Source: Kocuria massiliensis (GTDB lineage Bacteria; Actinomycetota; Actinomycetes; Actinomycetales; Micrococcaceae). From it: DNA of 64,000 bases. A program made the translations under genes and the position numbers. Where the stretch lies: assembly GCF_900169715.1 (NCBI RefSeq), contig NZ_LT835161.1, positions 310,001 to 374,000 of the forward strand. Reading direction: 5' to 3'. Every line of letters begins with the position of its first letter. Positions within the stretch are counted from its first letter, which is position 1. Below, piece by piece: positions 38,228 through 47,082 of this stretch. The notes beneath the pieces are model-generated. The model was not told where the DNA came from. It was given only the letters and a program-made list of their open reading frames with translations, and ran no database searches.

Positions 38228-39358
38228 ATGTTCGTCGGAATCAGAGACGTCTTCTACGCCAAGGGGAGGTTTGCGCTGATCGGCTCGGTCGTCGGCCTGA
38301 TCACGTTGCTTTTGGTCATGCTCACGGGTCTGACCGGCGGCCTCGCCTCACAAAATACTTCGGCCCTCACAGCATTGGGACCGGATCGCTTCGCGTTCGG
38401 TGCGCCGGTGGCCGGGAACTCGAGCGGAGCCGCCGAGGATCCCAAGGTCGACTACTCCGCCTCGCAAATCACCGAAAAGCAGGTTCACGACTGGTCCTCC
38501 ACCGACGGCGTTTCCCAAGCGACACCGGTCGGCTTTACCCAGACGCAGCTGGCGGCCGACGGTAGCGCCGGCGCCGCGGTCTTGGGTGTTCCGAATGGGG
38601 ACATCGTCAAGAACGCGGTGGGCGCGGCCGTGGACGGGACCACCGATGTGGGCGATCACGACGTCGTCGTTTCTCAGTCCATCGCCGACGACCAAGGTGC
38701 TTCCGTCGGCAAGAAGGTCAGCATTTCTGGGCAGGAATTCACGGTGTCAGGTGTGGTGCCCGACGAGTACTACAGCCACAGCCCCGTGGCGTGGATGAAT
38801 ACCGCCGGCTGGCAGCAGGTGGCCCACGTGCAGTCCTCGGGCGACGACGCCGTGGTGGGAACCGCTCTCGCGGTCAACGGCAACCTGGATCAGGACGGCT
38901 GGAAGAACGCCGCAGACGAGTCCAAGACGGTCGTCTCGAAGGTCAAGGATTCCTTCTCAGGTTTGCCCGCCTATTCATCGGAGCACAGCTCGCTCCTGAC
39001 CATGCAGGCTTTCCTTTACGGAATCTCCGCCCTGGTGACGGTCTCCTTCTTGACCGTGTGGACCATCCAACGAACCCGGGACATCGCGATCCTGCGGGCC
39101 CTAGGAGCCGGTGGCAAGTACCTCATCCGGGACGCCGTGGGACAGGCCGCTATCGTCCTCGCGGTCGGTGCCCTGGTGGGCCTCGGACTGGGAGCCGGAT
39201 TGGGCTGGCTCGCCCAGAACGGAGTGCCGTTCCAGCTCAATGCCGCCAACACTGTTCTACCCGCAGCGGGGATCTGGGTCCTCGGAATGCTCGGTTCGCT
39301 CCTTGCTGTGCGCAAGGTCGCCAAAATTGATCCGCTGATCGCCTTAGGAGGCAACTAA
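38228..39358 (+). CDS. FtsX/MacB-type ABC transporter permease
   Basis: A 376-residue permease with an N-terminal transmembrane helix (about residues 16-40), a large extracytoplasmic domain (about 41-255) and three C-terminal helices with the FtsX core LRALGAGGKYLIRDAVGQAAIV. A GGAAGGAAACACG ribosome-binding site supports the ATG at 38228. The ATPase gene follows 2 bp later. Together with the divergent kinase/regulator pair this resembles an envelope-stress or antimicrobial-peptide exporter module. Confidence 0.88.
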   Translation: MFVGIRDVFYAKGRFALIGSVVGLITLLLVMLTGLTGGLASQNTSALTALGPDRFAFGAPVAGNSSGAAEDPKVDYSASQITEKQVHDWSSTDGVSQATPVGFTQTQLAADGSAGAAVLGVPNGDIVKNAVGAAVDGTTDVGDHDVVVSQSIADDQGASVGKKVSISGQEFTVSGVVPDEYYSHSPVAWMNTAGWQQVAHVQSSGDDAVVGTALAVNGNLDQDGWKNAADESKTVVSKVKDSFSGLPAYSSEHSSLLTMQAFLYGISALVTVSFLTVWTIQRTRDIAILRALGAGGKYLIRDAVGQAAIVLAVGALVGLGLGAGLGWLAQNGVPFQLNAANTVLPAAGIWVLGMLGSLLAVRKVAKIDPLIALGGN

Positions 39359-39360
39359 AC

Positions 39361-40110
39361 ATGTCGACGCACACCGCAGAACACGTAGCAGGCCGCGCCG
39401 CAGTCCGTGGCGACGGCTCCGCCCTCGAAATGTCCGACGTGACCCTGGAATACCCGGATGGAACGACCGCAGATGGAACTCCGCGGACCGTCACGGCCCT
39501 CGACCACGTGAGTTTTCGTGCCGAGCGCGGGACGATGACCGCGCTGGTGGGCGAGTCCGGGTCCGGTAAGTCCTCCTTGCTGGCGGTGGCCGGTGCCTTG
39601 GTCTCGCCGACGAGCGGGTCCGTGCGCATCAACGGTCACGAAGCGGTCGGCGCCTCGGAGAAGGATCGGGCCGGATTACGGCGCGAGGAGATCGGCGTCG
39701 TCTTCCAGCAGCCGAACTTGATTCCTTCCCTGACCGCTCGGGAGCAGCTTCTGGTGGCGGACCACATTCGCGGGATCCGGGGTCGTGAGCTCAAGAAGCG
39801 CCACGAAGCCGCCGACGAATTGTTGGCCCGCGTGGGCCTGGAGGGACAAGGCGACCGTCGTCCGCATCAGCTCTCCGGTGGGCAGCGGCAACGCGTGAAT
39901 ATCGCTCGGGCGCTGATGGGGGATCCGGTGCTGCTGCTCGCGGATGAGCCCACCTCGGCCCTCGACCACGAGCGCTCGCTGGAGGTCGTCGAGCTGCTCC
40001 GTGAGGTGACGCGAGAATTCAACGTCGCGACCGTGATGGTCACTCACGAGACGGAATTGCTGGACCACATGGATGAAGTCGTCACCATGAGGGACGGCAA
40101 ACTCTCCTAA
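39361..40110 (+). CDS. ABC transporter ATP-binding protein (MacB/LolD type)
   Basis: A 249-residue ATPase with Walker A GESGSGKSS (about residues 62-70), signature LSGGQRQRVNIARALMGDP and Walker B LLLADEPTSALDHE. It begins 2 bp after the permease stop and is the energising partner of that FtsX-type permease. The substrate is unknown. Residues 1-30 are an unusual extension before the ATPase core. Confidence 0.92.
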   Translation: MSTHTAEHVAGRAAVRGDGSALEMSDVTLEYPDGTTADGTPRTVTALDHVSFRAERGTMTALVGESGSGKSSLLAVAGALVSPTSGSVRINGHEAVGASEKDRAGLRREEIGVVFQQPNLIPSLTAREQLLVADHIRGIRGRELKKRHEAADELLARVGLEGQGDRRPHQLSGGQRQRVNIARALMGDPVLLLADEPTSALDHERSLEVVELLREVTREFNVATVMVTHETELLDHMDEVVTMRDGKLS

Positions 40111-40154
40111 GCGGTGCCCGGACGGGTTCCGTGCGGATGAACCCTTAAACGCAT

Positions 40155-40187
40155 GAGGGGCGGGTCGGACATTCCGACCCGCCCCTC
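40155..40187. terminator. Hairpin terminator between ABC exporter and CitE-like gene
   Basis: A perfect 14-bp stem (40155-40168 with 40174-40187) and 5-nt loop lies between two convergent genes. No T-run follows on the plus strand. Confidence 0.6.
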
Positions 40188-40234
40188 GCACGTTGGGCTA
40201 CGGCGTCGCGCGACGCCGCGCCGTGGCTCCGTGG

Positions 40235-41086
40235 TTAGCGTCCCCACATTCCGTAGGTCTGTGCGAGTTCGGAGACCTTGCGTGCACGCGCCAAGCGGGG
40301 GAGGTAGGAGCCATCCTTGGGTACCGCTCCACCTTCTTCGCGTTCCAACATCTCGCGGGCCCACGAGATTTCCTCTTCGCTGGGGGCAAGGCCGCGGTTG
40401 ATGGTTTCGGTCTGATCGGGATTGAGGGTGAGCTTGCCGGTCATGCCCATCGACGCCGTGGTGCGGCAAGCGTCCATCAGTCCCTTCTCGTCCACGCCAT
40501 TGGCGGGGCCGTCGATCGGTCCGGGGAGCTCGCCGACGCGGGAGGCAACCACGAGCGCCGACCGGGCGTACGCCAGGGCCATCGGATCGTCGCTGATGCC
40601 GGTGTCCTTGCGGTAGTCACCCATGCCGAAGGCCAAACGGAAAGTTCCGGGCGCTCGGGCGATGTCCACGGCATTGACGATTCCAATGGCGGACTCAATG
40701 AGCGCAATGACGGGCGTGCCGGCCCGAGACATCATCGCGGTGCGAGTGACGTGGTGGGGATGTTCCGTCTTGGCTAACACAATGCCGCGGAGGCCCTTCG
40801 CCTTGGAGAGGGCCGCGAGGTCGCCTTCCCAGTAGTCCGTGGTGATGTCGTTGATCCGGACCCACGCGCGCATGCCGTCATTCAGGGCGGAGACGACGCG
40901 TTCCCGAGCCTCTTCCTTGCGTTCGGCGGGGACGGCGTCCTCCATGTCCAGGATGATCGAGTCGGCTTCGGACTCGTAATTCGGCTCGAAGGAGTCCTCG
41001 TTGGATGCCGAGGTGAGGAGCCATGAGCGGGAAAGACGTGCAGGAAGGTTCGCTGCTCGTTCGTTGCGGTGGTAGGTGGTGGTCAC
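40235..41086 (-). CDS. HpcH/HpaI aldolase / citrate lyase beta (CitE) family protein
   Basis: A 283-residue TIM-barrel lyase of the CitE/CoA-ester-lyase type. It has the N-terminal ADSIILDMEDAVPAERKEEAR (metal-binding Asp/Glu), VRINDITTDYWEGDL, and IALIESAIGIVNA with the conserved Glu. Related enzymes cleave malyl-CoA or citramalyl-CoA, among other CoA esters. The other citrate lyase subunits are absent. The GTG start at 41086 is preceded by GAGG. The long upstream frame runs over the terminator and is not used. Confidence 0.85.
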   Translation of the reverse strand: MTTTYHRNERAANLPARLSRSWLLTSASNEDSFEPNYESEADSIILDMEDAVPAERKEEARERVVSALNDGMRAWVRINDITTDYWEGDLAALSKAKGLRGIVLAKTEHPHHVTRTAMMSRAGTPVIALIESAIGIVNAVDIARAPGTFRLAFGMGDYRKDTGISDDPMALAYARSALVVASRVGELPGPIDGPANGVDEKGLMDACRTTASMGMTGKLTLNPDQTETINRGLAPSEEEISWAREMLEREEGGAVPKDGSYLPRLARARKVSELAQTYGMWGR

Positions 41087-41196
41087 GGTCAACCTCAGCT
41101 CTGTGTAGTCCTGGTGTTCTGTCCCAGCGGTACTAGGTTTCTTCTCCCTATTGTGGCAAATCTGCGGCGTGCCGGGAAAAGTTCCGTTCCCCACAA

Positions 41197-41238
41197 CGCA
41201 CGAGACCCCGGAACGTGAGTGTTCCGGGGTCTCGTGCG
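41197..41238 (-). terminator. Hairpin downstream of tRNA-Thr
   Basis: A perfect 18-bp inverted repeat (41197-41214 with 41221-41238) with a 6-nt loop, directly after the tRNA 3' end. It has no clear T-run but is the obvious candidate for tRNA termination. Confidence 0.65.
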
Positions 41239-41242
41239 TAGT

Positions 41243-41318
41243 TGGAGCCCCCTGCCGGAATCGAACCGGCGACCTTTTCGTTACGAAGGAAACGCTCTAC
41301 CGACTGAGCTAAGGAGGC
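41243..41318 (-). tRNA. tRNA-Thr (anticodon CGT)
   Basis: A 76-nt tRNA with GCCTCCT/AGGGGGC acceptor stem (one G-U pair), GCTC/GAGC D-stem, GCCGG/CCGGC T-stem and encoded CCA. The anticodon loop TTCGTAA gives CGT, reading ACG. The anticodon stem has a C-C mismatch at position 31:39 (41288 and 41280), next to the loop. Confidence 0.93.
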
Positions 41319-41496
41319 CTGCGCTTGGTGCGGCACACTGTCGTGACCGCGTCTTTGCGCGAATGTAACTGTAGCAGACGGAGTGCCGCCCTCACCAACT
41401 TGTGTGACCTGAATTGCGTGTAGGGGTTTCGGCATAAAACGAGCGGTGCCATGGTTATAGCCACAGACCGCAGATCTCATGACGAAGGAGACGAAC

Positions 41497-42174
41497 ATGG
41501 CACACATTGGCATTATCGGTGGACACGGCAAGATCGCGATGCTGACGGCACCTTTGCTCGTGAAAGCGGGCCATCAGGTCACCTCGATCATTCGCAATCC
41601 GGACCAGACCAGCGACGTCGAAGGCACGGGTGCACAGGCCCTCGTCAAGGACGTCATGGACCTTTCGACCGAGCAGATGGGTGAGCTGTTCCGCGATCAC
41701 AACTTCGACGCCGTGATTTGGTCGGCGGGCGTCGGCGGCGGTGATCCCGAGCGCACCTGGAAGGTCGACCGCGACGCGGCGATCCGTTCCATGGACGGTG
41801 CCGAGAAGGCCGGCGTCCAGCGCTACATCATGGTTTCCTACCTCGGAGCCTCCTTCGATCACGGCGTGCCCGAAGACGACGACTTCTACTCGTACGCCCA
41901 GTCCAAGGCCGAGGCGGACCAGCACTTGCGCGAATCCTCCCTCGACTGGACCTTGGTGGGCCCCACGGCGTTGTCCTTGGATGAGCCCACGGGTGCCATC
42001 TCGATCACCACGGATCCCCAGGGCGTCAAGGCCTCGCGAGCCAACGTCGCCCGCGTGCTGGCCGCGGTCGTTGAAGACGACGGCACGATCCGCAAGGCGT
42101 TCCCCTTCACGGATGGTGACACTCCCATCTCGGAAGCTTTGCGTGACGACTCCGTGACCGACCAGCTGGCCTAA
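41497..42174 (+). CDS. NAD(P)H-binding SDR-family oxidoreductase (atypical SDR5-like)
   Basis: A 225-residue Rossmann-fold protein. The N-terminal GIIGGHGKIAMLTAPLLVKAGHQV is the dinucleotide-binding loop, followed by AVIWSAGVGG and YAQSKAEADQHLRESSLDWTLVGP, typical of atypical SDRs that bind NADP and may act as reductases or sensors. A GAAGGAG box sits before the ATG at 41497 (the frame start at 41479 is not used). An acylphosphatase gene follows on the same strand. Confidence 0.87.
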   Translation: MAHIGIIGGHGKIAMLTAPLLVKAGHQVTSIIRNPDQTSDVEGTGAQALVKDVMDLSTEQMGELFRDHNFDAVIWSAGVGGGDPERTWKVDRDAAIRSMDGAEKAGVQRYIMVSYLGASFDHGVPEDDDFYSYAQSKAEADQHLRESSLDWTLVGPTALSLDEPTGAISITTDPQGVKASRANVARVLAAVVEDDGTIRKAFPFTDGDTPISEALRDDSVTDQLA

Positions 42175-42183
42175 GGGGCGGTT

Positions 42184-42522
42184 ATGGGATGGATGGATTC
42201 TCTGCGCGGCCGCTCGAATGATCGGGACGGCGGCGCGACCGGGGCGATGCCCGAGGCTCGGCTCGAAGCGTGGGTCTCGGGCCGCGTCCAGGGCGTAGGT
42301 TTTCGGTGGTGGACCCGAGGCGTGGCACGAAAGAACGCGCTCGTGGGGTTCGCAGAAAACCTGTCAGACGGCCGCGTGTGGATCGTGGCCGAAGGTGCCC
42401 GATCCGGCATCGACGCGCTCTGGGAGGCCTTGAACTCCGGTGATACGGCGGGCGAGGTCAGCTCGATCGAGCGCGAAGACCCGGAACCTACGGGCGAATT
42501 CCAGCAATTCGGTGTGAAATAA
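42184..42522 (+). CDS. Acylphosphatase with N-terminal extension
   Basis: A 112-residue enzyme that hydrolyses acyl phosphates. The catalytic Arg41 is in GRVQGVGFRWWTR and Asn59 in AENLSDGRVW. Acylphosphatases are usually about 90 residues; here a ~22-residue hydrophilic extension precedes the domain. If the ATG at 42247 is used instead, the protein is a normal-length acylphosphatase. It is 9 bp after the SDR gene and likely co-transcribed. Confidence 0.9.
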   Translation: MGWMDSLRGRSNDRDGGATGAMPEARLEAWVSGRVQGVGFRWWTRGVARKNALVGFAENLSDGRVWIVAEGARSGIDALWEALNSGDTAGEVSSIEREDPEPTGEFQQFGVK

Positions 42523-42561
42523 CCGGCTTGACTAGGGGTTCCGGAGAACCACCGGGCACGC

Positions 42562-42589
42562 TAATATATAAGTAATAACTTATGTGTTA
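42562..42589. promoter_or_regulatory. AT-rich palindromic operator upstream of CDF exporter
   Basis: A 28-nt imperfect palindrome with core ATAAGTAATAACTTAT and outer TAA/TTA ends (10 of 12 arm pairs) ends 12 bp before the CDF start. Its AT-richness and arm spacing suit an ArsR/SmtB-type metal repressor. No such repressor is nearby. Confidence 0.55.
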
Positions 42590-42601
42590 GGACGGTGTTC
42601 C

Positions 42602-43519
42602 ATGGGACATGCGCACGACCACCATCACGGCCCCGGCGCGGGCAGAAAGCGGCTGTCGATTGCCTTCGGCATCTCGCTGTCGCTCTTCGTGGTGCAACTG
42701 ATCGGTGCCGCCGTGACGGGCTCGTTGGCTCTGCTTTTCGACACGGTCCACGTGTTGACGGACGCCGCGGGGCTCGGCATGGCCCTGTGGGCCGCGGTCC
42801 TCATGGAGCGGCCCGCCACCGACCACCGCACGTGGGGTTGGAAACGCGTGGAAGTATTGGCGGCCGCGGTGCAGGCGACCGTGTTGATCGTCGTCGGCAT
42901 CGTGGTCATCGTCGAAGCCATCCAAAGGTTCGTGACACCGCAACCCGTCGCCGATCTGGAACTGATCGTCTTCGGTGCGCTGGGTCTCCTGGGGAATATC
43001 GCGGCCATCGTGGTGCTGTTTGGTGGGGAGAAATCCCTCAATATGAAGGCCGCCTTCTTGGAGGTCATCAACGACGCCCTGGGATCAGTCGCCGTCCTGG
43101 TGGCCGCGACCATCATCGCTCTAACCGGGTGGATGCAGGCCGACGCCGTCGTCGCCATCGTGATTGGCCTAATGATCATTCCTCGAGCCCTCGTGATTCT
43201 CCGAGAGTCCGTGAGCATGCTCCTCGAATCGGTGCCGCCGGGACTGGACATTGCCGAGGTTAAACGGCATATCGAGCGTCATCCCCACGTCGTGACGGTG
43301 CATGACCTTCATGCGAGCCGGATCTCCACGGATCTGCCCGTTCTGACGGCGCACGTGGTGGTTCAGGACGGTTGCTTCGACGACGGGCACAGCGCGCAGC
43401 TTCTGTGCGAGATTCAGAATTGCATTTCCGAGCACTTTGACGTCTCCATCGCCCACTCGACGATTCAGCTTGAACCGCAGAGCCACTATCGCCACGAGGA
43501 AGAAGAATTCACCGTATGA
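42602..43519 (+). CDS. Cation diffusion facilitator (CzcD-like zinc/cadmium exporter)
   Basis: A 305-residue CDF transporter. It has a His-rich N-terminus (HAHDHHHG), six hydrophobic helices with metal-site residues in LLFDTVHVLTDAAG (HxxxD) and SVAVLV, and a C-terminal cytoplasmic domain with HPHVVTVHDLHASRI. It exports Zn2+ or related cations in exchange for protons. An AGGACGG box precedes the ATG at 42602. The spermidine-synthase-like gene overlaps its stop by 4 bp. Confidence 0.9.
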   Translation: MGHAHDHHHGPGAGRKRLSIAFGISLSLFVVQLIGAAVTGSLALLFDTVHVLTDAAGLGMALWAAVLMERPATDHRTWGWKRVEVLAAAVQATVLIVVGIVVIVEAIQRFVTPQPVADLELIVFGALGLLGNIAAIVVLFGGEKSLNMKAAFLEVINDALGSVAVLVAATIIALTGWMQADAVVAIVIGLMIIPRALVILRESVSMLLESVPPGLDIAEVKRHIERHPHVVTVHDLHASRISTDLPVLTAHVVVQDGCFDDGHSAQLLCEIQNCISEHFDVSIAHSTIQLEPQSHYRHEEEEFTV

Positions 43520-44370
43520 CGGGCCAGGATAGAGCGCGAAGCGTCCAACTCTCGTGGTCTGGGCTCGGGGCGATGATTCTCCCGGACGGCTTCAGCGAAC
43601 GCGGGTATGTTCTCGAGATCGGCGGGGCCGAGCAGTCGCACGTGGACCTGAACCATCCCGAGCGCATCGTCTACGAGTATCTGCGCCGCATCGCCAACGT
43701 GGTGGACACCGTTGCTCCTGAAGGGGAACAGATCACCGCTGCCCACCTGGGTGCGGGCGGCCTGACCCTCCCTCGATACATTCAAGCCACTCGCCCGGGT
43801 TCCCGGCAGGTCGCCGTGGAGATCGAACGCGAGCTCCTGAGCCTGGTCACCCGTGAGTTGCCGTTGCCGGAAGGAACCCGGCTGGCCCGAGTCACCGACG
43901 ACGCCCGAGCTGCCCTGCCCGACCTCGCTCGAATCGCCGGGCTCGCGGAGGGTGAAGGGTTCGACGTCGTCGTCCTGGACATCTTTTCCGGCCGAGATTC
44001 GCCCGAGCACCTGGCCTGCCAGGAGTTCTACGCCGAAATTCTCCCGTTGCTTTCCGAACGCGGCGTGGTGCTCGTGAATGTTGGGGACGACCCCGGGCTC
44101 GCATTTTTTGCGCGTCAGGCCGAAGCCCTCGCGGAGGCCACGTGGCGGGATCCGAGGTTGGGTGCGGAGTCCGGCGCGTGGGTCTTGACGGATAGCTCGA
44201 TGACGAGCGGTCGGCGGGAAGGAAATCTGATCCTCGCGGCGGGGCCCGGAATGCTGGACGCCTCCAAGCGGGCCGAGAGTTGGCGAGCCGCAGGCCCCCA
44301 TCCGGGAACCGTCCTCGACCCCGCGCAGACCCAAGAATTTGTCGGACGGCTTCGAGAGATGCGTCGCTGA
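43516..44370 (+). CDS. Spermidine synthase-like (polyamine aminopropyltransferase-fold) protein
   Basis: A 284-residue SAM/methyltransferase-fold protein with a LGAGGLTLPRYI motif, VAVEIERELLSLV (acidic residue at the end of beta 2) and VVVLDIFSGRDSPEHLACQEFYAEI. The catalytic Asp region of true spermidine synthases is only partly conserved, so it may methylate or aminopropylate something else. It is coupled to the CDF gene by a 4-bp overlap. Confidence 0.8.
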   Translation: MTGQDRARSVQLSWSGLGAMILPDGFSERGYVLEIGGAEQSHVDLNHPERIVYEYLRRIANVVDTVAPEGEQITAAHLGAGGLTLPRYIQATRPGSRQVAVEIERELLSLVTRELPLPEGTRLARVTDDARAALPDLARIAGLAEGEGFDVVVLDIFSGRDSPEHLACQEFYAEILPLLSERGVVLVNVGDDPGLAFFARQAEALAEATWRDPRLGAESGAWVLTDSSMTSGRREGNLILAAGPGMLDASKRAESWRAAGPHPGTVLDPAQTQEFVGRLREMRR

Positions 44371-44446
44371 TTTTCCCTTCCGCGGCTGCGGTGCGCTCTC
44401 GGCTAAGTGCCTCAAGAATCCAGGTCACCCGTGGTTAGATGAAGGC

Positions 44447-45307
44447 ATGGCACCGAAGCTCCCCTTTGATTCCGCAATGAAGAACGCCTTCGACGATAAC
44501 GGGCAGCCCAAGCCTGCCTTGAATAAAGCGCTGGACTCCGTGCTCCGCGCCCAGCGTCCCTTGGTGGTCACTGCCCTCAAAAAAATCCGCAAGAAGCATC
44601 CGGACGAGACTCCGGAGCAGATCGCTCATCGATTGGAGCGTCTGTATCTTCGAGACGTCACCCTGGGTGGTGGCGCCATCGGTGCATCCGCTTTCATCCC
44701 GGGCATCGGAACGGTCACCTCCGTGGGCTTGTCGTTCGTCGCCGTCGGCGGCTATTTGGAGCGCACCGCCATCTACGCGCAGTCGATGGCTGAGCTCTAC
44801 GGTGTGCACGTGGACGAACCCGAAAAGGCCCGCACGATGGTCATGGCCCTCATGCTCGGCGAAGACGGCGCCGTGCTCATGAAGCAGATCATGGGCCAGT
44901 CGGGTCGAGCCGCCGGCGTCAGCAATAAGTGGGGGCTGATGCTTGGCAAGGAGGACGGCAAGACCTTCAGCGTCTCCCGAACCATCCGCAACATGTTCAT
45001 CAAGAGGTTCCTGACCCGTCAGTCCGGCGCCATGCTCGGACGTGCCCTGCCCTTCGGCATCGGCGCCGTCGTGGGCGGCGGAGCAAACTTGGCTTTGGGC
45101 CGTCAGGTCATCAAATCCACCAAGGAGGCCTTTGGTGAGGCCCCGAAGACCTTCCCGGACAGCGTCCAATTAGACGGCCGTGCTCCCAAATTTGAGGATC
45201 CGAAGGAAGAGAAGAAAGCTCAAGCCCTAGCCGGGGATCTCCCCGCGGGGAAAGCCGCTGAGGCAGAGCGAGATCAAGCCGAGGAATCCTCCGAGAAGGA
45301 ATCTTAA
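44447..45307 (+). CDS. Hypothetical membrane-associated protein (EcsC/DUF697-like)
   Basis: A 286-residue protein with a hydrophilic N-terminal region, a Gly/Ala-rich hydrophobic region (GGGAIGASAFIPGIGTVTSVG, about residues 75-110) and another near residues 195-225 (MLGRALPFGIGAVVGGGANLA). The C-terminal tail is strongly charged. This layout resembles EcsC/DUF697 proteins, but no domain is certain. The start at 44447 is preferred; a longer frame would overlap the previous gene. Confidence 0.7.
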   Translation: MAPKLPFDSAMKNAFDDNGQPKPALNKALDSVLRAQRPLVVTALKKIRKKHPDETPEQIAHRLERLYLRDVTLGGGAIGASAFIPGIGTVTSVGLSFVAVGGYLERTAIYAQSMAELYGVHVDEPEKARTMVMALMLGEDGAVLMKQIMGQSGRAAGVSNKWGLMLGKEDGKTFSVSRTIRNMFIKRFLTRQSGAMLGRALPFGIGAVVGGGANLALGRQVIKSTKEAFGEAPKTFPDSVQLDGRAPKFEDPKEEKKAQALAGDLPAGKAAEAERDQAEESSEKES

Positions 45308-45359
45308 GGGCTTCCTCGTCTCAAGGGGCGCCCGCCTCGTTCTGGCGGGCAAACATATC

Positions 45360-45401
45360 GACGCAGGGCATCGACCACGGGTGTGGCCGATGCCCTGCGT
45401 C
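45360..45401. terminator. Bidirectional terminator before purB end
   Basis: A perfect 14-bp stem (45360-45373 with 45388-45401) lies between convergent genes, followed by ATTATT on the plus strand. Confidence 0.8.
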
Positions 45402-45419
45402 ATTATTCTCGGTGGTGAT

Positions 45420-46871
45420 TTACCGCAAGTGGTCGACTAGCTGGGAGGCGATGCCGTTGTAGCTCGCCGGCGTGAGACTCGTCAGCCGCTCTTCGGCCTC
45501 GGGGGAGAGGCCTAGCCCGGAAACGAACTCAATGAGCCGCTGCTGATCCACGCGGTGCCCGCGGGTCAATTCCTTGAGGCGCTCGTAGGGATTGTCCATG
45601 CCCTCGACGCCAGCAATGGATTCCGCACGCATCACCATTTGAATGGCTTCGGCGAGCACCTCCCAGTTGCGGTCCAAGTCGGCGGCCAGAACTTCCTCCG
45701 CGACGTCGAGCTTGGCCAGGCCCTTCACGACGTTCGAGATCGCCAACATTGAGTGCCCAAAAGCGACGCCGATGTTCCGCTGCGAGGACGAATCCGTCAG
45801 GTCGCGCTGCCACCGCGAGGTCACGAGGGTTTCGGAGAGCGTGTTCAGGAGCGAGCAGGAGATTTCGAGGTTGGCTTCGGCATTCTCGAAACGAATCGGG
45901 TTGATCTTGTGAGGCATTGTAGACGAGCCGGTCGCGCCCTCTACAGGGATCTGGCGGAAGTAACCGATGGAAATATATGACCACACGTCGGTGCACAGGT
46001 TGTGCAGAATCCGGTTGAAGTGCGCCATGGTCGAGTACAGCTCGGCCTGCCAGTCGTGGGACTCGATCTGCGTGGTCAAGGGGTTCCACGTGAGGCCCAG
46101 ATACTCAACGAATCCGCGGGAGACGGCCTCCCAATCAACCTCGGGTGCCGACGCCATGTGGGCCGCGTAGGTTCCCGTGGCCCCATTGATCTTGCCGAGG
46201 AATTCCTGGTTCTCGATGTGGCGAAGCTGGCGTTGAAGTCGGTAGGCCAGCACGGCCATTTCCTTGCCCAGCGTGGTGGGCGTCGCGGGCTGACCGTGGG
46301 TGCGCGACATCATGGGGATATCCCGGGTGGATTCCGCGAGGGAGGCCACCATGTCGGTGAGCTCCCGGGCTGCGGGCAGCCACGCGTCTCGAACAGCGTC
46401 GCGAATGCCGACGGCGTAGGAGAGGTTGTTGATGTCCTCGGAAGTGCATCCGAAATGGACGAGCGAGGTCAAGTGGCCCAGTCCCAGGCTTTCCAACCGT
46501 CGACCGATGAAGTACTCGACTGCCTTAACGTCGTGAACCGTGACCGCCTCGATGTCGGCCAATTCGCGGATGGACTCGCCGTCGAACTCGGTAACCAAGC
46601 TCCGCAACCCAGATTCCTGCTCCGCCGTGAGGGGCTCCAGGCCCGGGAGAACGGAATTTTTACTCAAGTAGATGAACCACTCGACTTCGACGTGAACGCG
46701 GTCGCGGTTGAGCGCGGACTCCGAGAGGTAATCCACGAGGGGCGCCGTTTGCGGCTGATAGCGACCGTCAAGGGGCCCCAAAGCGATCGCGGGCGAGACG
46801 TCGGTGAGACTCCGGCGACCATTCGGCAGGGTCGTTGTGGACAGGGAGGTTTTCTCTGAGGAATTGGCCAT
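45420..46871 (-). CDS. purB: Adenylosuccinate lyase
   Basis: A 483-residue fumarase-superfamily enzyme of purine synthesis. It cleaves SAICAR and adenylosuccinate, releasing fumarate. TSEDINN (142-148), SRTHGQPATPTTLG (189-202) and the signature GSSTMPHKINP (315-325) are complete. AAGG precedes the ATG at 46871; the open frame upstream is not used. It is a single gene, divergent from the WXG-like gene. Confidence 0.95.
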   Translation of the reverse strand: MANSSEKTSLSTTTLPNGRRSLTDVSPAIALGPLDGRYQPQTAPLVDYLSESALNRDRVHVEVEWFIYLSKNSVLPGLEPLTAEQESGLRSLVTEFDGESIRELADIEAVTVHDVKAVEYFIGRRLESLGLGHLTSLVHFGCTSEDINNLSYAVGIRDAVRDAWLPAARELTDMVASLAESTRDIPMMSRTHGQPATPTTLGKEMAVLAYRLQRQLRHIENQEFLGKINGATGTYAAHMASAPEVDWEAVSRGFVEYLGLTWNPLTTQIESHDWQAELYSTMAHFNRILHNLCTDVWSYISIGYFRQIPVEGATGSSTMPHKINPIRFENAEANLEISCSLLNTLSETLVTSRWQRDLTDSSSQRNIGVAFGHSMLAISNVVKGLAKLDVAEEVLAADLDRNWEVLAEAIQMVMRAESIAGVEGMDNPYERLKELTRGHRVDQQRLIEFVSGLGLSPEAEERLTSLTPASYNGIASQLVDHLR

Positions 46872-47082
46872 GGCCTTATTGTGGCACGCTCCGGCTTCGC
46901 TTCGGCGTCGTCCACAGGCATGCGTCTTGACGGTTGCTGCGGGTACTTCTCCACGGAAGGGATGAGGTAACCACCGTGGACGCGATGGATGTGGGGCGGA
47001 GTCGGGATCCTGAGGGGGACGGGGCGGGAGGGCCACCGTCGTGAACTTCGAGGGAGGAAAACATCATGGAGATCGCCGGTGC

